Below are positions 9,657 through 13,507 of a DNA stretch of 13,507 nt, one piece after another. The notes beneath the pieces are model-generated. The model saw only the letters and a list, made by a program, of their open reading frames with translations. It searched no databases and was not told the DNA's origin. A program made the position numbers and the translations under genes. This stretch comes from Candidatus Eisenbergiella stercorigallinarum (GTDB lineage: Bacteria > Bacillota > Clostridia > Lachnospirales > Lachnospiraceae). The stretch spans positions 1 through 13,507 of the forward strand of contig DWUW01000124.1 in NCBI GenBank assembly GCA_019120525.1. Reading direction: 5' to 3'. The first letter of the stretch is position 1. The number at the start of each line of letters is the position of its first letter.

Positions 9657-9702
9657 TCCCGCTCTTTTGGGATCCATTCAGCCGTACATGATATCTGCTT
9701 TC

Positions 9703-9731
9703 ATTATCCGGCAGCCCTCCCATTCCGTCAA
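9703..9731 (-). promoter_or_regulatory. Promoter for the capA-like gene (vegetative sigma type)
   Basis: Minus strand TTGACG (9731-9726, 5/6), a 17-base spacer, and GATAAT (9708-9703, 5/6). Predicted start near 9696, giving a leader of about 130 bases that contains the hairpin at 9604-9656. Confidence 0.7.
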
Positions 9732-9761
9732 GCATAAAAAATCCGCGCGCCGTCCACACTA
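9732..9761 (+). promoter_or_regulatory. Sigma-G-like forespore promoter for the germination gene
   Basis: GCATA (9732-9736) matches the sigma-G -35 consensus GHATR fully. After an 18-base spacer, CACACTA (9755-9761) matches CATWHTA at six of seven positions. Predicted start near 9768, about 70 bases before the ATG. The match to sigma-G timing agrees with the function of the gene. Its -35 box directly abuts the -35 of the divergent capA promoter. Confidence 0.55.
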
Positions 9762-9837
9762 ACCCTGTAGTGACCGGCGCTTGTCTGAACAGGGACCCGG
9801 TATCACACTTATTTTTCCACACGGAGCGTTAAAGCTT

Positions 9838-11274
9838 ATGAAATTATCCACAGACCTTGAAGAAAACATCCGAACCGCCCACCGGCTGCTGCCCCTTGGC
9901 GCCAGCTTCGACCTGGTGACGAGGCGGCTGAATTTCGGGGAAACGGCGGGATACTGGATCGGCGTAAACGGCTTCCTGAAGGTGGAGATCCTTCAGCAGA
10001 TCTTTTCCGACCTGCAGAACCCCCTCTACACCCAGGACCTGAAGATCCGGGACATCCAGGCCTACATGGATTCCAAGATCGGCTATGTACAGACCTCCCT
10101 GTCCGACGACTGGGACGACATCCTGCGCAATCTCCTGAGCGGCCCTTCCCTGCTCCTTCTGGACGGCTTTGACCAGGCGATCCTTCTGGACGTACGGACC
10201 TATCCCGCCAGGAGCATATCGGAGCCCGACGCGGAAAAGGCGACCCGGGGAGCCAGGGACGGCTTCGTGGAGACCCTCCTCTTCAACGCCAACCTGATCC
10301 GGCGGCGCATCCGCGATCCCCGCCTCACCTTTGAGCTGGTAAATGTGGGGAGCGAAAGCAAGACCGACGTGGCAATCTCCTATCTGAACGATGTGGCGGA
10401 CATGGCGCTGGTCAAACGCCTGAAAGAAACGCTTTCCGCCCTCCCCGTCACCGCCCTGACCATGGGGAGCAAAAGCCTGGAAGAGCTGCTGGTCAGGAAA
10501 AAATGGTTCCACCTTCTGCCCAGCATTTTTCTCACAGAGCGTCCGGACGTGGCCTGCAGCTATCTGACGGAAGGCCACATCGCCGTGGTGGTGGACAACT
10601 CGCCCGCGGTGCTGATTCTTCCCTGCACCATTTTCCAGTTCACCCAGAGCCCGGAGGACTATTACAAAAGCACGGTGGTCGGCACCTATTTCCGCCTGGT
10701 GCGCTTCCTGTGCATCCCCGTCAGCCTCCTCCTCATGCCGCTGTTTCTGCTCCTTACGGTCCATTTTCCACAGTTTTCCGAAAAATGGAACCTGCTGTCC
10801 ACCCAGGAGCTCCCCGGCCCCACGCTGATCTTTTACGTGTTCGCCGTGGAGTTCCTGCTGGATCTGTTCCGCTATTCCGCCGCCCTGCGCTCCAGCCAGT
10901 TTTCCGGCTCCCTCGCCATCATCGGCGGGCTGATCATCGGTGACATGGCAGTGGAACTGAACTGGGCCTCCACAGAGATCCTGTTCTACGCCGCCGTCAC
11001 CATGCTCGCCTCGCTGACGCTTTCCAGCCTGGAATTCGGGGACGGCATCCGCCTGTACCGGATCTTCCTCCTTGCCGCCACGGCCTTCGCGGGGCTCTGG
11101 GGCTTCCTGGGCGGCCTGCTCTGCATCCTCCTCTCCGTGCTCACCACGCCCACCTTCGGCGGGAAAAGCTATCTCTGGCCGCTGTTTCCGTTCAACTGGC
11201 AGGCCTTAAAAACCCTGCTCTTCCGCTATCCCGTCGCGAAGGCGCAGCCGGACAGGGTCTGGCGGAGGCGGTGA
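9838..11274 (+). CDS. GerA-family spore germination protein, SpoVAF-like
   Basis: The 478-aa integral membrane protein belongs to the GerA family, whose members sit in the inner spore membrane and take part in nutrient germination or associated ion/DPA release. The ATG at 9838 is chosen because GGAG lies 11 bases upstream; a TTG at 9781 would add 19 unconvincing residues. The N-terminal soluble region (about 1-285) carries the family signature RGARDGFVETLLFN followed by LIRRRIRDP (137-161), then LTMGSKSLEE (207-216), and TERPDVACSYLTEGH plus VVDNSPAVLILP (233-262). The VDNSP form and the C-terminal SYLWPLFPFN (444-453) resemble SpoVAF more than GerAA. About five or six membrane segments follow (roughly 288-310, 328-347, 357-372, 380-398, 407-438). 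It stands alone: no spoVA genes and no GerB/GerC partners are in view. It is the only plus-strand gene here. Confidence 0.88.
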   Translation: MKLSTDLEENIRTAHRLLPLGASFDLVTRRLNFGETAGYWIGVNGFLKVEILQQIFSDLQNPLYTQDLKIRDIQAYMDSKIGYVQTSLSDDWDDILRNLLSGPSLLLLDGFDQAILLDVRTYPARSISEPDAEKATRGARDGFVETLLFNANLIRRRIRDPRLTFELVNVGSESKTDVAISYLNDVADMALVKRLKETLSALPVTALTMGSKSLEELLVRKKWFHLLPSIFLTERPDVACSYLTEGHIAVVVDNSPAVLILPCTIFQFTQSPEDYYKSTVVGTYFRLVRFLCIPVSLLLMPLFLLLTVHFPQFSEKWNLLSTQELPGPTLIFYVFAVEFLLDLFRYSAALRSSQFSGSLAIIGGLIIGDMAVELNWASTEILFYAAVTMLASLTLSSLEFGDGIRLYRIFLLAATAFAGLWGFLGGLLCILLSVLTTPTFGGKSYLWPLFPFNWQALKTLLFRYPVAKAQPDRVWRRR

Positions 11275-11278
11275 AAAT

Positions 11279-11303
11279 GGGGGGATGGGGAGGGAGGGGA
11301 GGG
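11279..11303 (+). other. Potential G-quadruplex just after the germination gene stop
   Basis: Five runs of three to six guanines separated by one- or two-base loops (GGGGGG, GGGG, GGG, GGGG, GGG) start five bases past the TGA. This fits the G3+N1-7 quadruplex pattern in the plus-strand mRNA 3' end. No ordinary hairpin terminator is visible for either converging gene in 11275-11366. Confidence 0.55.
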
Positions 11304-11319
11304 CGGTTTGTTGCCTCCG

Positions 11320-11373
11320 CACGGTTTGCGTCAGTCCGGCGGTTTCCATCGCTCCGGTGATTTCCGTCAGTCC
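11320..11373. repeat. Degenerate 18-bp tandem repeat, three units
   Basis: Units at 11320-11337, 11338-11355 and 11356-11373 share 12-13 of 18 bases pairwise, each ending in TCC with a central TTT. The array straddles the 3' end and stop codon of the 398-aa membrane protein gene. In both other minus-strand frames it is open and would read as hexapeptide repeats, so it may be the remains of a longer C-terminal tail or just expansion of non-coding DNA. Confidence 0.5.
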
Positions 11374-12563
11374 TGCCGCCCCCGCAGCTTGTCCAACAGG
11401 GACGCCTTAATGCACATCCACCTGCAGTATTTCAGGGCCTTCCAATATTCATCCACCGAGTCTATATCATAAACCGGCGTCCCGAAAACCACAATATCCT
11501 CCAACAGCTCATACATATCCGCCATCGTTTCTTCTTTCGCGGTCCGCCACACAGCGATCCGTGAAAGGAGCCTGGAAACCAGCCAGACCAAAATCATAAG
11601 GCAGGCGATGAAAGGAAGCGCCAGCTTTATGACCCATTCACGTTCTACGAATGCCGTCAGAACGGACGCCACAGTGAAAATGATCGTTATGGAATCAAAA
11701 ACATGACTTGTCGTTCTGGCCTCTCCTTTGTACGCGACAATTTTGCCGAGCTCGCTAAAAATATACTGATACAGGAACATCTGTTTCGGAGATTTGGGCT
11801 TTACCTCCGGCATTGTTGTTACCAGGAAGAAAGCCTTCTCAAATTTGCCCTTATTCTTTTTCCTTTCATAACGGGATACTTTTCTGATGAGGTTCCGGCG
11901 CTCCGCTTCCTCATCCTGATCCACATCCCTCTGGCCCCCGATCCCACCCCCGGCAGGATGGCATCCCGCCGGGGCGGCGTCGTTCCCACCTCCGGCATTG
12001 ACAGTTCCTCCGGCCATCCCCTTATCATCGCCGGCAGAATAGACATCGGAATGTAAATATCCATAAAAAGAAGCATCAATGATATCTGTCAATATTTTCC
12101 GATTCAGCTGTTTTAAAAGGATCTGATACTCCTCTTCCGCGAACCGGGTGAACAGATATATCTTTGATCTGCCATCGAGCAGCCTGGAATATTCTTTTAT
12201 CACCAAAAAAGCGAGCAGTAACGGAAACAATAGGTAAGCCGCCATCTGAATATACAACATCGGCGTCATTGTATGCATCGTGTGCTCCAGCAAAGACTGA
12301 TATCTGTCATAATCTCCTGCCGGGACCCCATTTTCAACCATTCCGGGAATAGAATAGAGCACGAGGAACAGACGGCTTTCCAAAAGATTCTCCATATGCT
12401 CAAATACATCCGAGTCCCGGAACAGAATGGGCGGAAGAATCCACAAGGCCGACGTAACGGCCATTAAAATCAGCAGCAGGGGGTACTGAAAACGGGAAAC
12501 CGCTTTAAAGGCTTTTGGATTAGCAGCGTAAAATTTATCGATAACCCCGGATACTTTTTTCAT
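11367..12563 (-). CDS. Hypothetical multi-pass membrane protein with a Gly/Ala-rich linker
   Basis: I do not recognise this 398-aa protein. The ATG at 12563 follows AGGAG at a 10-base spacing. Predicted membrane segments: about 28-48, 101-122, 287-305 and 311-332. This leaves a short outside loop (49-100, assuming N-in topology) and a large cytoplasmic loop (about 123-286). That loop has an amphipathic, charged part, then a Gly/Ala/Asp-rich linker at 177-217 (GGTVNAGGGNDAAPAGCHPA and following), then a strongly basic stretch (RYERKKNKGKFEK, 231-243). The C-terminal 65 residues are cytoplasmic with several aromatics. It lies 92 bases downstream of another membrane protein gene on the same strand, so the two could form an operon. 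It converges on the germination gene. It is a real gene judging by SD, length and protein-like composition; function unknown. Confidence 0.8.
   Translation of the reverse strand: MKKVSGVIDKFYAANPKAFKAVSRFQYPLLLILMAVTSALWILPPILFRDSDVFEHMENLLESRLFLVLYSIPGMVENGVPAGDYDRYQSLLEHTMHTMTPMLYIQMAAYLLFPLLLAFLVIKEYSRLLDGRSKIYLFTRFAEEEYQILLKQLNRKILTDIIDASFYGYLHSDVYSAGDDKGMAGGTVNAGGGNDAAPAGCHPAGGGIGGQRDVDQDEEAERRNLIRKVSRYERKKNKGKFEKAFFLVTTMPEVKPKSPKQMFLYQYIFSELGKIVAYKGEARTTSHVFDSITIIFTVASVLTAFVEREWVIKLALPFIACLMILVWLVSRLLSRIAVWRTAKEETMADMYELLEDIVVFGTPVYDIDSVDEYWKALKYCRWMCIKASLLDKLRGRQD
11948..11974. repeat. 27-bp near-perfect palindrome inside the 398-aa membrane protein gene
   Basis: Arms 11948-11960 (CCCCGGCAGGATG) and 11962-11974 (CATCCCGCCGGGG) match as an inverted repeat at 12 of 13 positions around a single central base. 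It sits in the GC-rich segment encoding the Gly/Ala linker (11913-12035). In minus-strand RNA the one irregular pair is a G-U. Confidence 0.7.
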
Positions 12564-12655
12564 CGATCTTCATCTCCTGTCTGTGTGATTTATGATTTTT
12601 GAAGGGAGGGGAGATTCAGTAAAGACTGCCAAGTGCTCTTTTACATTTTCCTGTT

Positions 12656-13507
12656 TTACTCTGTATGATGTTCCATATCCGCACTTTTCCGGGAATGCTT
12701 TTCACAAAGCCAGCTAAAGCTTTCTTTGCCAGCAAATATTCTTATCAGCTGTAATTCCAAACTTATAATAATCTTCACAAGCGCGATCTTTTGACACACA
12801 TACAGGAAAATCATTGCTACATATACACCTATCACCAGTACCTGTATATAAAGCAAAAAACGGGAGTACGGAAGCGAACAAATAATCTGAAAATTATTCT
12901 GCCATATGCCGGTACAACCCAGGACTGCAACTCCACTTATAATGTAAGGAACAGGATTCTTATTTAAAACCTCTGCACAATATTCGCCTATACATATGAG
13001 CAGCATGCACCCCATAACGCTTAGTTCGAACAAAACAATCGGCCATGTACATCGATAGCCAAACTGCAAGGCACAAATAATCGCTACAGCCAATGCAAAG
13101 GATCTCTGCTTTATATGCATGGGGGAATGCAAAATCAACCATCTATAATATTGCTTTATATTGTCTTTCCCCTGTACTTTTTGAGCTTCAGCATACCATG
13201 GGAACAAAACTGAAAACTCTCCCAACAACGCCATAACAATTATGATGAGTATTTTCCCAAACGCAGTGAGCTGAAAGCCCGCAACAGAAAAACTATTCTT
13301 CCAAAATAATGGAAGCGCGGTCAACATACCGGCAAAGAAACGCAACGGATATCCAAAGCTGACAATAACCAAAAGTAATGAGCACCACCGATCTAATTTT
13401 TTTCCTATTGCATACTCCGACTTTCCCCTTACATATTCATAAAGTATTGTAATAAAGAACAAAATGCATAAACAAAGGACTAAATTGTTTGGCCGATCAT
13501 TGATGAC
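12656..13507 (-). CDS. Hypothetical polytopic membrane protein (5' end outside window)
   Basis: The frame is open from the TAA at 12656-12658 to the right edge, giving 283 residues with no start in view. A TTG at 13462 could be read as a start, but it lies inside a hydrophobic stretch (LCLILFFITILYEYV) that continues upstream, so the gene very probably begins beyond the window. About seven hydrophobic segments are spread along the chain, with short polar loops such as KVQGKDNIKQYYRW and a charged C-terminal tail (CEKHSRKSADMEHHTE). Tryptophan and cysteine are frequent. I cannot name a family. The DNA is clearly more AT-rich than the rest of the window (about 40% GC in a sampled line), suggesting a different history. 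It may be co-transcribed with the 398-aa gene downstream. Confidence 0.75.
   Translation of the reverse strand, partial: VINDRPNNLVLCLCILFFITILYEYVRGKSEYAIGKKLDRWCSLLLVIVSFGYPLRFFAGMLTALPLFWKNSFSVAGFQLTAFGKILIIIVMALLGEFSVLFPWYAEAQKVQGKDNIKQYYRWLILHSPMHIKQRSFALAVAIICALQFGYRCTWPIVLFELSVMGCMLLICIGEYCAEVLNKNPVPYIISGVAVLGCTGIWQNNFQIICSLPYSRFLLYIQVLVIGVYVAMIFLYVCQKIALVKIIISLELQLIRIFAGKESFSWLCEKHSRKSADMEHHTE

Noticed and set aside
9781..9837. TTG start adding 19 residues to the germination protein
   Set aside because: There is no SD before it, the extra residues look non-coding, and it lies in the short leader downstream of the sigma-G-like promoter.
9844..10764. 306-codon minus-strand open frame over the germination gene
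   Set aside because: The plus-strand product matches the GerA family throughout; the antisense frame is rich in Gln/Gly/His/Arg and resembles nothing.
13460..13462. TTG as the true start of the right-end membrane protein
   Set aside because: The frame stays open to the edge and the hydrophobic helix begins upstream of this codon, so the start is more likely outside the window.

Overview
The window looks like chromosomal DNA of a spore-forming, Gram-positive Clostridia-type bacterium, most likely a Lachnospiraceae-like Firmicute. The evidence is the RpoB N-terminal sequence type, an L10 leader with a transcription attenuator ahead of rplJ, strong AGGAGG-type ribosome binding sites, and a GerA/SpoVAF-type spore germination gene. 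Most of the window is visibly GC-rich. The right-hand 850 bases are clearly more AT-rich.

Left two thirds (1-8203), all on the minus strand, is the core gene-expression cluster, transcribed right to left: rplJ (L10), rplL (L7/L12), rpoB and rpoC (its 3' part runs off the left edge). Control elements can be read between the genes. A promoter (TTGACA, 17 bp, TAGTTT with extended TGG) leads into an L10 leader ending in an intrinsic terminator, the expected device for L10(L12)4 autoregulation. A GNRA-capped hairpin lies just after rplL. An extra promoter (TTGACT, 17 bp, TATACT) with its own leader precedes rpoB. Together these allow L10/L12 and RNA polymerase subunits to be set at different levels from one cluster.

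Middle (8235-11274): directly upstream of the rplJ promoter, where Firmicutes usually carry rplK-rplA, sits a CapA-type (PGA_cap) membrane-anchored metallophosphatase-like gene on the same strand. It is divergent from a GerA-family, SpoVAF-like spore germination gene on the plus strand. Their intergenic region holds a vegetative-type promoter for capA (TTGACG, 17 bp, GATAAT) and, directly abutting it, a sigma-G-like promoter for the germination gene (GCATA, 18 bp, CACACTA).

Right end (11275-13507): after the germination gene come a G-rich potential quadruplex and an 18-bp degenerate tandem repeat. Two minus-strand genes for unrecognised multi-pass membrane proteins follow. The first (398 aa) carries a GC-rich Gly/Ala linker containing a 27-bp near-palindrome. 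The second is open at the right window edge and lies in AT-rich DNA. These two are the accessory part of the window and the best candidates for something undescribed. I saw no CRISPR array, tRNA, rRNA, transposase or attachment site.
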